Source of the DNA: Proales similis
Taxonomy: Eukaryota; Rotifera; Eurotatoria; Ploima; Proalidae
DNA: 64,000 nt
Assembly: GCA_019059635.1 (NCBI GenBank)
Contig: JAGVRJ010000003.1
Location: forward strand, 124,001 to 188,000
Reading direction: 5' to 3'
In this document: one piece after another, positions 47,859 to 60,500 of the stretch
Numbering within the stretch: position 1 is the stretch's first letter
Layout of the letters: every line of letters starts with the position of its first letter
Notes under the pieces: generated by a model
Seen by the model: only the letters and a program-made list of their open reading frames with translations
Database searches by the model: none
What the model was told of the DNA's origin: nothing
Translations under genes and position numbers: made by a program

Positions 47859-47930
47859 TCAAGAACACTAACAAAAGAGAAAGGCGTTTCGAGCTTGGTA
47901 TATTGGCAATTAAAAATAGAAATAGAAATT

Positions 47931-50900
47931 ATGAGACGTTTCCCGATCGGGAAATGTTTGGTCTGGCTTTGGCTTTGGTGGATATTCGGTGTCCAGGTGA
48001 ACGCCGCAGGTATTAAGTTTTCCCCACACTCAGACAAGCTTGTATCTAATTCAGAAAAAGGCCTTGGACAGGCTTGCAGTACAACCTCGGACTGCAATGA
48101 CGGCTTCAGGATGATATGCAGTGGTGGGACCTGCAGGTAGGGCTAACTCGCTTCATTCTAGACAACGTCAAGAATTGAAAATTTGACAATAGCTGCCAAG
48201 CGAACTATGTGGTGGTCAATGGCCAATGCGGTAGGCTACTCTCACCCTCCGTGCTAGTTTTGGTCAGTTGAAACTCTTTAAGTAATGGGACTTGTCAACT
48301 ACGCATCCAAGTCCTCCCTTTTGGCAGATGGATTCACGACGATTCTCGACCAAGACTACGACTTCGCAGTGACTCCAACTCTCCTCAATTCAATCAGAGA
48401 AAATCAATGCGGCGTTCAATCTATTTTTTGCGCTGGAGCAGGGCCGGCGGCGAATTTGGATGAGCTTCGACTGGTCGCGTGTGGTTCGTGCTTAACGGTT
48501 CTGTCAGAAACATCGACAAACACTCCAGTGTTGTCAGGTGCTGCTTATTGGTACTTCACTGTGGGCTCCAGTTTTGGTTTTGCGCCCAACTCAATAATAG
48601 TACAAAGCAGCGCAGACACTCAAGATTATGCCGATAACCGACGTCTATCGTGGCATATGGGCAGCGGTGGTTGGCGCGCCGGTGACCAAACAGCTCTTTA
48701 TGGCGACACCTACAGGAAGTATTTGTTTCTAAGAACCGATTCGCTAAATATGACCTGTCCAAAGAACTGGACAGTCGGCTTTCAGCTCAAATGCGACGTT
48801 CGCTTTCAATCGAGCGTCTTGACTGCTTCAATCACTATTGGCTATGGTAACGGACAATCAGCTAGCCAGGCCATAAGCTTTGGACTGAATACTCTACTGT
48901 ATACCTTCGCAACGGTCGGCACCTTCACCATTCAAATAAGCACTGGCTCACTGTCGACCTCTCAAGCTGTTCTCGTCTCAGATCGTAAATAAAACTTTTT
49001 CATTTCCAGTTGTAAATAGAGAGGAAAATTTGATACACACTAGCTGTATACGGACTGGAGTGCGACAACTCGGCCCAATGTCTGTCGCATCTCGGCTGCT
49101 TCGGTTTCATTTGCAGGTTTTCTAAGTGAGCGATTCTTCTGATTCTCTTAAAAATGGCTTTTTTGCATGAAGATGTGACACCGGCTACTATGAGCTCAGC
49201 TCGGCTTGTGGTAAATAGCCATCTCAACTTGTTCGCATTTTGATAAGGTGATTTCATTTCAATCCTTTCTCAGTAATTGGACATTTAAGCGGCTACTCCA
49301 AAAGCAGCTTAGAGTCGAACGGAATGGCTCGTTTCATTCATGAAGACTTCAGCGTTCCTATTCTTCACGAAGACTTGAGAATTCTGCGCGATGTTTTCTG
49401 TCAGCCGAGCGACAGAATATGCGTTGGTTCAGGCGCTGCTGGAAGCGACACAATCGACGTTCTGGCTTGTGGAAACTGCGACCAAGCATTGGCAGATACA
49501 ACTCTCAACTCGCCTGTTCAATATGGCTCTGGCTATTGGTACAATCTTAACGGAAAGAGTTTCGGATTCTCGCCGACGGGTTCGATAGACCAGGACCCGT
49601 TTGACAAGTCAACTGCGGATGAGGCCCTTCGTCTATCCTGGGCTCTGGACGGATCTGCGCAAGGAAGAGTTGGCAGTCTGTCCAACCCGACTAGCTCGCT
49701 GATGAAATACCTGTTGACGGATGCTTTCATTATGGAGCTTGAGTGCGAGCCAGGTCATGTGGCGCTGGAACCAATCGGATGTGATCTGGCATCATACAAC
49801 GTTCCGACAGGGAGCGTTGTCTCAGTCAGCTTCGGTGATGGCATCGTTCAGCAAGTCACAATCGTAGAAGGCGTCAACTCAATTACACACCCGTATCAAC
49901 GGGCAGGTATATTTACCGTTGAGGCGTCGATAGGCTCAATAGCTTTGACAAACGTGGTCAACATTACTGGTAAGTGTTGAGAGGCATTTTGAAGAAGCTA
50001 AAAAATGCTTTATTGATCTTCTAAAGCGGGGTTCGGTCTTGATTGCCCGCAGGAAGTAGCCTTCGGTCTCGTAATGCGATGCAATCTGATCAAGCATGTT
50101 GCAGCAACGTACGAGGCAGAACTAGAATTCGGAGACGGGTCAAATATGAGCCTGACTTTGAACCAACAGACTCAGGTCATAACAAAACTCTACAATCGAA
50201 TCGACTCATTCACCCTCACGCTGGTCGTATCGGGTGTGGATGATGAATTTGAGGCACCAGTCAATGTCCGCCCTTCGATATGCAACGACCCAAGTGTGGT
50301 GTTTGCCGTCTGGGCATCGAGAGATGAGCCAAGAAAGGTGCTTCCATCGAACGTGCTGAGCATCAAAGCCATCTCAGCGGTGGAGTGCGAGATGCAAACA
50401 TACTCGATTCAGAACGAATGGACGGCGAAGATGATCGACCCAAACGACGACTTCCGGGTCATTCAAACTCTGGACCTCTCTTCTCAGCCGAACAGAGGCG
50501 GCAGTGAGCTGCTTTTCTTCGAGGGCTCGCTCAGGCCAGGCTTGTACGAATTCGAGGTGCAAGTGAGCGTCCACTACAATGAAGCAGACGTGGTCTCGGC
50601 ATCAAATGTGACTTGGATCAGAGTGCAGCAGAGTGGGGTGGCTGTCTTTGCCCTTCCAGGAGGAGTGAGTCGAGTGAGAATCGGTTCAGCCCAGCCGCTC
50701 GATCTGCAGCCTGCACTCTTTTCGTTCGACTTGGACGACTTTGTTTCGGCCTCTTCAATGTCCTTCCAGTTCTTCTGTGCGTTGCGAAAGGTCGATTTGC
50801 AAAACGATGTGACGTTTGGCAGCGACCTGAGAACGAAGAAACAAAACGGAGTAGCGATGAGTGCGGACCCCGAATGCTTCTCCTCGACCAATGGCTTTCA

Positions 50901-53900
50901 GCTGTCGACTGACGGCAACAGCTTGACTGTTCATGCGGGTGCATTATCGGCTAATGCGAATCATCAGTATCACTTCAAAGTAGAGATGGAACTCAACTCG
51001 GTTAAATTTTGGCAAGAGCTGGTGGTCACAGTCGACTCAGTTCCAATCATACCCATCCCGGTCTTAGGCTGTCGCTTTCCAAAGACTTGTTTTCCTTCAT
51101 CTGATGAGGGCGCAGCAGTGGCCAGCTTCCAAAAGATCAATCCGAGCTCCAAGCTGGTCATTGACGCCTCTTGTCAAAGTGGCTGCTCAGCTAAAGACAA
51201 ACAAGAGTACCTTTACAAAATATACACAGACACAACAAGAGAGGCTGATTGGACTGAACTTGTTTCGGTCGACAGCTACATTCCTGTGAGAACTATCAGC
51301 GAGCTGTCGCTTCCTTCTGCCATGTTCATTGATCATGAGGAGGTTTTATTTTGGAAAATCGAGCTCTCATTGACCTTGAACGATGCGGTCACTGGCGTGT
51401 CTTCAATCATCTTGAAACCCAACTTGCTTCCGGAAGGAGAGACCTGCACCGTGTCTCCAGTGTCGGGTATAAGTCTGAGCACCGATTTCGAGATCACCTG
51501 TGTCGGTTGGACTGACCGGGATGGAACCGTGGAGGCCTACGAGTTCTTTTACACTTTCCAAGGCAACACGAACCCGATCGCTCTGAGCTACTCGAGCACA
51601 GGCAGTGTGACGGTTCAGTTGCCCCAGGGACCAGATTCAGACGATAACCTGATTTACCTGTTTGTGAACATTGTGGACGACTCGCTCGGAATCCGCGTGT
51701 TCCATATTCCTACGGGGGTCAGAGTGACACCCAACTCTGGACTTGCTGATGAGCTTGCCTCTCAGCTGCTTGATCCGACTGCGCCCTCGTCGGCCATCTC
51801 GGGTCAGCTGAAGAGCGGCGATCTGGGCACAGTGGCCAAGACAGTGGTCAGCATCGCGAGCGTTTTCAACATTGCGGCTCAGAGCTCTCCCGTCAACCAG
51901 AGTGCGGAGCAAGCAAAAGCAAGCAATCTACAGGAAGCCAAGTTGAGGGATTATCTCATTGACAGAGTAGCTGAGCTATCGCCTTCTGACTTGAGCAGCG
52001 TGAAAGTGCTTGGCTCTGCCCTTAATTCTGCAACTGGCAATCCTGCGCAGCTCACTAGCCAATCTGCGGTAAGTGATCAATCACTGGGAAAAGTTGACCT
52101 TATTTATAATTCGAAAATCCAAGTCTCTGACGATGAAAAAATGCGAGGAAATATCCGAAAGATTGAGAATGTTGTCCAAAAAAAGCAACGTGGACAGTCT
52201 GATGCAGACGATGCCTGGATTTTTGGGCGCCGTCTCGAACACCTTCCAAGTGAGTTCAAACTACTGATCGAAGAATTCTCGTCTTAATACCCCTTGCGAA
52301 GGGAGTCAACGCTCCTCTGAATGGTCGGGCTGAGCTTATCGGGTCGGCGAGCGAAGAAGATCAACGACGACAGATGATCGACGTCATTCAAAGCGGCAGC
52401 ATTGCTCTGCAGCAGGCGGCATCTGCCTTGGTCGGACACATCAGCCTGAACGAGAGCAAAGAGGTCGACACTCCCAACATGAGACTTCGCTTCCAGAAGG
52501 GTTCGGCTTCTTCTGCCTCGCCTTCATTCTCAGCTGAGAGTGGAGAGGTCTCGGTGTCATCCGTTTGCGACCTGATTGCCGCTTCTCAATCGGCCTGTGC
52601 GAATCAAGTAATAACCCAGCAGGCCATCGCCCAGCCTTTCGCTTTGGTGGGAGCCAACGGCGATTTTGTGACCAGATCGAGCTCAATGGGCCTCAGTCTC
52701 TTGGCTGCAGATGGAAGCAAGCTGCCAGTAAACAATGCGCGGAGCCCGGTCGAATTCTGGATCCAGATCGACTTGTCTACGCTTCCCCCGTTCCAGCTGT
52801 TTGATGTCAACAATTCAAATGCCTCTGAGCCATATTTGAACAGTGCAGTCGATTTGACCGGCGATCCAGTCTCTTTGTATGTGCACGTAAAACCTGAAGA
52901 AGAGGCTGCTTCTGTGGCGTATTTGATTTCGGTCAAGTTTGGAACGAACCCACGTTTGACACCAGAAAGGATTGATGTCGATCACTGGAGGATGTTTTGT
53001 CCGGGCAACAAGACAGTCCAGAACGACGAAAGCTATTTCGAGTTTATACTGGACTCAGACCAGGTCAACTCTTATGAGGGCTTCACAGGCATAACGGTCG
53101 CAGAACTCGATCCTAAGGCTTGTCTCAGCATTGAACAATCAGAAAAGATCCCTTTTGATTCACTCAGAGCCAACTTCAGCCAGAATGTGATGATGCGAGT
53201 GATCCTGAGGGGCTGTCACTATTTGGACGAGGCAAGTGGACAGTGGCGATCTGACGGAGTCGATTACTTGCCAGACTCTAACTCGACTCATACGCACTGC
53301 GCTGCTCGTCATCTGACCTCGTTCGCCGGTGGCTTCGTTGTTCTCCCTGCCAGAATCGATTTCGACAATGTCTGGGCCAACGCTTCCTTTGATCGAAATC
53401 CGACCATCTACGCCCTCTGCATCGCCCTTGTTGGTCTGTTCATCGTTCTGGCCGTATGGGCTCGTTGGATGGACTGGAGGGACAAACGCAAGATCGGCCT
53501 TGTGCTACTGCCCTGTGATGGTGATCTCAAGGAAAAGTATTTGTACGAAATCATCTTCTTCACTGGTGCGAGGAAGAGTGCAGCCACTGACTCCAAGGTG
53601 AACTGTGTTCTATCAAGCGACACCCTCGAGACGTCCACAATCAATTTGAGAGACGAGACTGGACGAAAGCCATTCAGGAGAGGAGGCGTCGACTCTTTTG
53701 TGTACGCGAGTGACATGCCCTTGGGTGATCTGACCTATCTCAGAGTGTGGCATGATAATTCAGGTAGACTTGGGTCAGCAAGTTGGTATCTGAAATACGC
53801 GATCGTCCATGATCTTCAGACGCGAGAGAAGTTCTACTTCATCTGCGAACAGTGGCTCGCCTTTGATCGTGACGAAGGCGTCGTAGATCGTATTCTGCCA

Positions 53901-56511
53901 GTTTGTGGACGTGCGCAGAAGGAACAGTTCAAGTATCTGCTCGCCAAACAGACCAAGCAGAAGCTGAGCGACGGCCATCTCTGGTTCTCAGTTCTCGCCC
54001 GTCCGGCACAGAGCTCGTTCACTCGACTCGACCGTCTCACTTGCTGCTTCGTTCTGCTCTGCATGAGCATGCTGATGAACATCCTCTACTATGGAGTGGA
54101 CACGAGTCCAAACAAGGCAGGACTCGAACTTGGCCCGTTCAATCTGACGCCAGAGCAGGTCGGAATAGGAGTGATCACCAGTCTGTGTGTGTTTCCGCCC
54201 AGTCTTCTTCTTGTCCAGCTGTTCAGACGATCGAAGAGACGCAAGACTCGCGTGGCCAAGCTGAGAGAGACCATATTGCGAGCCCAAGGAGTCGATATTG
54301 AACAAGAAGAGAAAAAGCGAAAGGCAAAAGAGACGAAAAGGAAGGAAGGCGAGCTCAAGCTGCCTTGGTGGTGCAAGATCATCGCCTACTTGCTCTCGTT
54401 TTTGTTTGCTGCCGTGTCCTTGTTCTTCGTCATCGTCCAAGGAATCACATTCGGTGACGCCAAAGTCACCAAATGGATCACATCGCTTGCCATTTCGTTC
54501 TTGACTTCGGTGTTGGTCACTCAGCCTATCCAGATCGCCCTGCTCACTCTGTTCTTCGTGACTGTGTTCAGAAAGAGCGAGGACAAGAACGAGCTGGACA
54601 ACGACGGCGACGACGGACACAAGCTGCACGATTGGAATGAGGATCAGAATGTGAGTCTCTTGCTCATTTCTCTCTTATTCCTGTTAACTCAATGCTTTTG
54701 TCAATCAGCAAAACATTCTTTCTTCCGCCTTAGCGCTTAAGAGCGAAAAGTCACAACAGCTCACCGAACTCGAGACACGGGAGCTCAAGCAGAAACAGAT
54801 GCAGCGCAAGCGAGCGAGTCGCCTCGTGAGAGAGATTCTGTTCAACTTCATGTTCATTTGGATTCTGTTTGTGGTCGCATACACCAACAAGAGCCCTTAT
54901 GCTCCTGGGTACCGACACAGTCTGCATCGACTATTTACAGCTGAACTAGGTTCAGTTGGAACAGCGTCCGACCTGTTTGCATGGCTTCGTCACTCTTTCC
55001 TCTCTTCTCTTCAGTCTGACAATTTCTATGAGAACAGCACCTTCTATCGACAGGAAGCCTTCTTGAACGACTTTTCCTCATTTGTGCTACCTCGGCCCAT
55101 GATGCGTCAAATCAGAACAGAGAACAACAGCTGCCGAGTGACCCCTCCTCTCAGTGCCCACATTGATTTCTGTGTTGAAGACTTTTCAGTTTTCAGCGAA
55201 GAAAGACGAGCATTCTCTCCCAGATGGACTGATCTCAACCAGTCAGCCTCGATCGATTCCTCCGATCAGAAGATCCACTCAGCCTTTTCTCATACTCGCG
55301 CGTCCGACCTAGACGGCTATCCGCACTTTGGCATTTACGAAGAATACCCGGGCGGAGGCTTTGTCTTCGATCTCTCGGGACCGGCAGATGAAGTGAGGGG
55401 CAACCTCAGCGAGCTGGAGAGGCTCGGCTGGATCGACCGACAGACTAGGGCCGTGTTTGTCGAGTTTGCCGTCTACAGTGCCAACATCAACTTGTTTGCG
55501 CACTGCATTTTCCTGTTCGAGTTCCTGCCCACAGGCAGCCTCCTCGCCTCGTCCAGATTCAGCCCATTGATTCTGATCGACTCGGCCGAGCACGGCTTCG
55601 CCTCCTTCCGTCTGGCCTGCAACATCCTCTACATGGTGTTTGTCTGCTTCATCATGTTCAGAGAGCTGCGTCTGGTGCTGAAAGAGCGATGGCGCTACTT
55701 TGCCCAGTTCTGGAACTACGTCGAGCTACTGATCATCGCTTTCTCGTGGGCCGCCTTCGCCATGTATCTCTACCGTCTGTACGCCTCTCACTCTGCCCTC
55801 GAGCGACTCAAAGAGAACAACAGACTCGTGAATTTGCAGTACTTGTCATTCTGCAGTGAGGCGCTCGAGTTCTGTCTCGCTTTCTGCGCGGCGCTTGGCA
55901 CGCTTCGCTTTCTCAAGCTGCTTCGCTTCAACAGACGCGTGATTGTGTTCATGCTCGCGCTTCGTCATTCTTTCCGACCACTGATGAGCTTTCTATTTGT
56001 CTTTTTGATCTTCTGGATGTCGTTTGTTCAGCTCATGTTCCTCTTATTCAGCAACGAGGTCGCCTCGTTCAATACGATCACCAAGGCCATGGAGACATGT
56101 TTTCAGATCATCCTCGGCAAGTTCGAGGTCAAAGAACTCATCGTTGCAGACATGTTTCTCGGATCGGCTGTCTTCATTTTATACAACATGGTGATCGTTA
56201 TCCTCATGGTCGGAATGCTTCTCACCATAATCACTGACAGCTATTCCGAAGAACGCAAAGACCACAGTCTCATCCAAGACAATGACATGGACAAGTATGT
56301 TGCAGAGTATTTTAGGCTCACATTTGCAGGACTTGTGAGCTGCTTCTATCGACCAAAAGAGCTTAATCAAACCACAAGTTTAATCCCTGAGCAATTCTTT
56401 GACCAGGCAGACTCTTTTACGAATTCGGTGGATAGGTTGCTGCAGAGAATCAAGACCGAAGTTCAGTACCAGCAAAGAGACAGCCAAATATGCCAAATTA
56501 AAGCTGATTGA
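47931..56511 (+). CDS. Polycystin-1-like receptor-channel PKDL-5 with two N-terminal modules (11 exons, about 2673 aa)
   Basis: Exons: 47931-48009, 48061-48136, 48193-48230, 48283-48984, 49044-49116, 49173-49210, 49274-49969, 50027-52068, 52124-52249, 52302-54650, 54709-56511. Signal peptide MRRFPIGKCLVWLWLWW; module 1 about residues 27-298 (Cys-rich exons of 76 and 38 nt, then SFGFAPN, RLSWH, GGWRAG, YRKYLFL, PKD-like tail); module 2 about 299-567 (73- and 38-nt exons, then SFGFSP, RLSWA); third PKD-like domain (FGDGSNMSL); REJ from about 650; GAIN; GPS with cleavage expected at L1628/T1629; TM1 about 1656-1680; PLAT about 1700-1820; further TM helices to about 2073; luminal polycystin domain and six-TM channel on the last exon. 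By family it is a ciliary or sperm-membrane receptor-channel subunit that pairs with polycystin-2. The first intron (51 nt) is a multiple of three; comparison with PKDL-4 supports splicing. Confidence 0.9.
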
Positions 56512-56570
56512 TCATTTATCAGTTATTTTAGCATGAAATTTAAGAAATTTATCACTTTTTATTATTATTG

Positions 56571-56576
56571 AATAAA
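56571..56576 (+). terminator. Polyadenylation signal for PKDL-5
   Basis: AATAAA 60 nt after the stop codon. Confidence 0.6.
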
Positions 56577-57470
56577 CAAAAAATATTTAACCATTACGAC
56601 TTGTTTAACACCATTTTTTCATTTATTCATACATTTGACGAGCCTTTCTTTCTCAAAACCTTCTGATGTCGTGAATCGATTTTAATTTGAGCTCGAAAAT
56701 TAGATTGAATTTTATCAATCGATTTGCTTGCTGTTGTTTCAAAAGGGAAGCATACTTTTTCTTCGCAATTTATGAATGCGTAAAACAACACGGCAACAAT
56801 AGGTTTCACTGACTTGTCACCAATGACCACAAGACAAACCATTAAGGCATCTACGTGTTTGAGTGGGCGTCTCCGCATGATTTTCTAAGGGAAAAAACTG
56901 GTCTTTTAGTTAACTTCAATCGCATTGAATGGAAGTAAACAGCTCGATCTCACCAATAAAAAGCATTTAATGTCAAGCCGAGTCGACTTAAGGCCAAAAG
57001 CAATTAATTCGCAAGGATACGGTTTCCAAGCTTCTGATCACACTAGCGTCTTGTTTTCGACTTACTCAACCAACTCAATCAACTTACCCGCTCCTCCTGC
57101 TTCATGCCTTCGATTACTTTCTCCTCTAATCGCCTTTTCGACTGAAGGAAACAGCCTTTGGATATGTAAATCTTTGCTTTTCTCTATTCAAATGGACTAA
57201 AACATTAGTTGAGTTACGATATGTGAGTTTTATGTTCATGACAGTGCTCTAATGTTCCAAAAGAAAAGTTGATGTTGCTTTAAATGTTCTAGATGGAATG
57301 AAAAATTTCAGCATGCCAAGCCAGCGAAAAAAAAAATTTCACCGGAGGTAGAAAAACCGCTTGGTTAGAAAGCAGCTTCTTGCGTTATATTGATCACAGT
57401 CTGGTTTTTCAGTGCGGTTGGCTTTTACGTTGAATTAATGCGAAAAATAGGCTCAGTACTAATTCAGGAG

Positions 57471-57477
57471 TATAAAT
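57471..57477 (+). promoter_or_regulatory. TATA box of PKDL-6
   Basis: TATAAAT starting 78 nt upstream of the start codon; the leader just before the ATG also resembles that of PKDL-5. Confidence 0.6.
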
Positions 57478-57548
57478 TTTTGAGAAGCAATAGAAGAGTT
57501 GGCATTTTGAGTTTATTATTGGAAATTTGAAAAGAAGAATAAGAAATT

Positions 57549-60500
57549 ATGAGACGTTTCCCGCTCGGGAAATATTTCACCTGGCTTTGCCTTTGGTGGA
57601 TACTTGATGTCCGTGTGCAAGCTGCAGGTATGGCCAGACTCCAACGCTTAAATCAGCTTCTGTCTTCATTAAAAGCATTAAAAGGTCTTGGCGAGGCGTG
57701 CAGCTCAACCGCGGACTGCAAAAATGGCTTGAGATTGGTATGCAATGGCGGAACCTGCAGGTAGGAATTGCTTCATTTTTAAAATGGCGAATGACTGAAA
57801 AATTGAAAAAAAAAGCTGCGAAGCAAACTATGCCGTGGTCAATGATCAATGCGGTAAGTCCCTCTCCAACTCCGTGCCTGCTTAAGTCAGTTAAATCTCT
57901 TTCAGTAATGGGACTTATCAACTTCGCATCAAAGGCGTCTCTTCTGGCAGATGGATTCACAACGATTCTTGATCAAGACTATTGGTATGGAGTTCATACA
58001 GATCATCTCACTTCGATCAAAGATAGTCAATGCAGTGGAAAAACAATTGTTTGCGCTGGAGCAGGACCTTCGACAAACATGGACGAGCTTCGATTGGTTG
58101 CTTGCGGTTCTTGTTTGACGGTACTCTCGCAAACTGTGCCAGATGTCCCAGTCAAGTCAGGCGATGCCTATTGGTATAATACTTATATGCTGAGTTTTGG
58201 ATTTGCGCCCAATTCCCAAGTTCACCAGAGTGGCGCCGATATTTCAAATCTCGACGACAACAAGCGCCTTTCGTGGCATGCAGATGCCACTGGTGGCTGG
58301 CGAGCTGGCAGCTTTACCAACCTGTATACCCATGACTTTAGAAAGTATTTGTTCTTAAGAACCAAATGGCTGAGTTTGGAGTGTCCAAAGAACTGGACAG
58401 TGGGCTTTCAACTCAACTGCGACATTCTATATGAATCGAATGTCTCGCCGGCTTCAATGAGTATCAATTACGGCAACGGGCAAACCTCATCGCAGACCCT
58501 AAGTTTTGGATCGAATAGCCTTCTATACACGTTCACTTCTGTCGGAACTTTCACAATTCAAGTCGTCGCCGACTCCATGGCAAGATTTCAGACCGTCCTC
58601 ATTTCAAATCGTAATTCAAGCTTCTCGACTTCAGATTGGGGCAAATAAAATGAAATTTGAATAATGTAGCTATCTACGGCTTGCAGTGCGACGACTCGGC
58701 TCAATGTCTTTCGCATCTTGGTTGCTTAGATTTCATTTGCAGGTTCGCTAAGTAACAATAAAAACTCGGTCAGGATTCCCTTAAAAATGGCTCTTTTTCC
58801 AAAAGGTGTGACCCAGGCTTCTATGAACTCGGCTCAGCGTGTGGTAAATTTTTAAATTTCAATTATTCGAGAAAATAATCTCGAACTGAAATCGTTGAAG
58901 AAATTGGAATTTTGAATAGCTACTCCAAAAGCAGCTTAGAATCGAGCGGAATGGCTCGTTTCATTCATGAAGACTTCAGCGTTCCTATTCTTCACGAAGA
59001 CTTGAGAATTCTGCGCGATGTTTTCTGTCAGTCGAGCGACAGGATATGCGTTGGTTCAGGCGCTGCTGGAAGCGACACAATCGATGTTCTGGCTTGTGGA
59101 AACTGCGACCAAGCATTGGCAGATACAACTCTCAACTCGCCTGTTCAATATGGCTCTGGCTATTGGTACAATCTGAACGGTAAGAGTTTCGGATTCTCGC
59201 CGACGGGTTCGATAGACCAGGACCCGTTTGACAAGTCAACTGCGGATGAGGCCCTTCGTCTATCCTGGGCTCTGGACGGATCTGCGCAAGGAAGAGTTGG
59301 CAGTCTGTCCAACCCGACTAGCTCGCTGATGAAATACCTGTGGACGGATGCTTTCATAATGGATCTTGAGTGTGAGCCAGGCCATGTGGCCCTGGAACCG
59401 ATCGGATGTGATCTGACCTCATACAACGTTCCGACAGGGAGCGTTGTCTCAGTCAGCTTCGGTGATGGCGTCGATCAGCAAGTCACAATCGTCCAAGGCG
59501 TCAACTCAATTACACACACGTATCAACGCGCAGGCATATTTACCGTTGAGGCGTCGATAGGCTCAATAGCTTTGACAAACGCTGTCAACATTACCGGTAG
59601 GTATTGAAAACAAGTCATTTTTGGTCATAAAAGTCTGAATTTTACTCAAAAAGCGGCGTTTGGTCTTCAATGCCCACAAGAGGTGGCATTCGGCATACAA
59701 ATGCGATGCAACGTGACTAAAAATGTTGCAGCCACGTACGAGGCAGAAATAGACTTCGGAGACGGGTCAAATATGAGCCTGACTTTGAACCAACAGACTC
59801 AGGTCATAACGAAACTCTACAATCGAATCGCCATGCTCACTCTCACACTGGTCGTAACGGGTGTGGATGATGAATTTGAGGCACCAGTCAATGTCCGCCC
59901 TTCGATATGCAACGACCCAAGTGTGGTGTTTGCCGTCTGGGCATCGAGAGATGAGCCAAGAAAGGTGCTTCCATCGAACGTGCTGAGCATCAAAGCCATC
60001 TCAGCGGTGGAGTGCGAGATGCAAACATACTCGATTCAGAACGAATGGACGGCGAAGATGATCGACCCAAACGACGACTTCCGGGTCATTCAAACTCTGG
60101 ACCTCTCTTCTCAGCCGAACAGAGGCGGCAGTGAGCTGCTTTTCTTCGAGGCCTCGCTCAGGCCAGGCTTGTACGAATTCGAGGTGCAAGTGAGCGTCCA
60201 CTACAATGAAGCAGACGTGGTCTCGGCATCAAATGTGACTTGGATCAGAGTGCAGCAGAGTGGGGTGGCTGTCTTTGCCCTTCCAGGAGGAGTGAGTCGA
60301 GTGAGAATCGGATCAGCCCAGCCGCTCGATCTGCAGCCTGCACTCTTCTCGTTCGACTTGGACGACTTTGTTCAGGCCTCTTCAATGTCCTTCCAGTTCT
60401 TCTGCGGACTAAGAAAGGTCGATCTACAGAACAACGTGACATTTGGCAGCGATCTAAGAACGAAGAAGCAAAGCGGAGCAGCGATGAGCATTGATCCAGA

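Larger units (their letters stand above)
47419..47930. other. Intergenic region between PKDL-4 and PKDL-5
   Basis: About 510 bp with a likely PKDL-4 polyadenylation signal and the PKDL-5 TATA box. No gene supported. Confidence 0.55.
56512..57548. other. Intergenic region between PKDL-5 and PKDL-6
   Basis: About 1 kb, AT-rich. Contains the PKDL-5 polyadenylation signal and the PKDL-6 TATA box. Short open frames at 56627-56878 (-) and 56925-57200 (+) show no recognisable domain and no paralogous copy upstream of PKDL-5. Confidence 0.5.

Noticed and set aside
56627-57200. Two small open frames between PKDL-5 and PKDL-6
   Set aside because: No recognisable motif, no paralogue in the other intergenic gaps, and no splice or promoter support.
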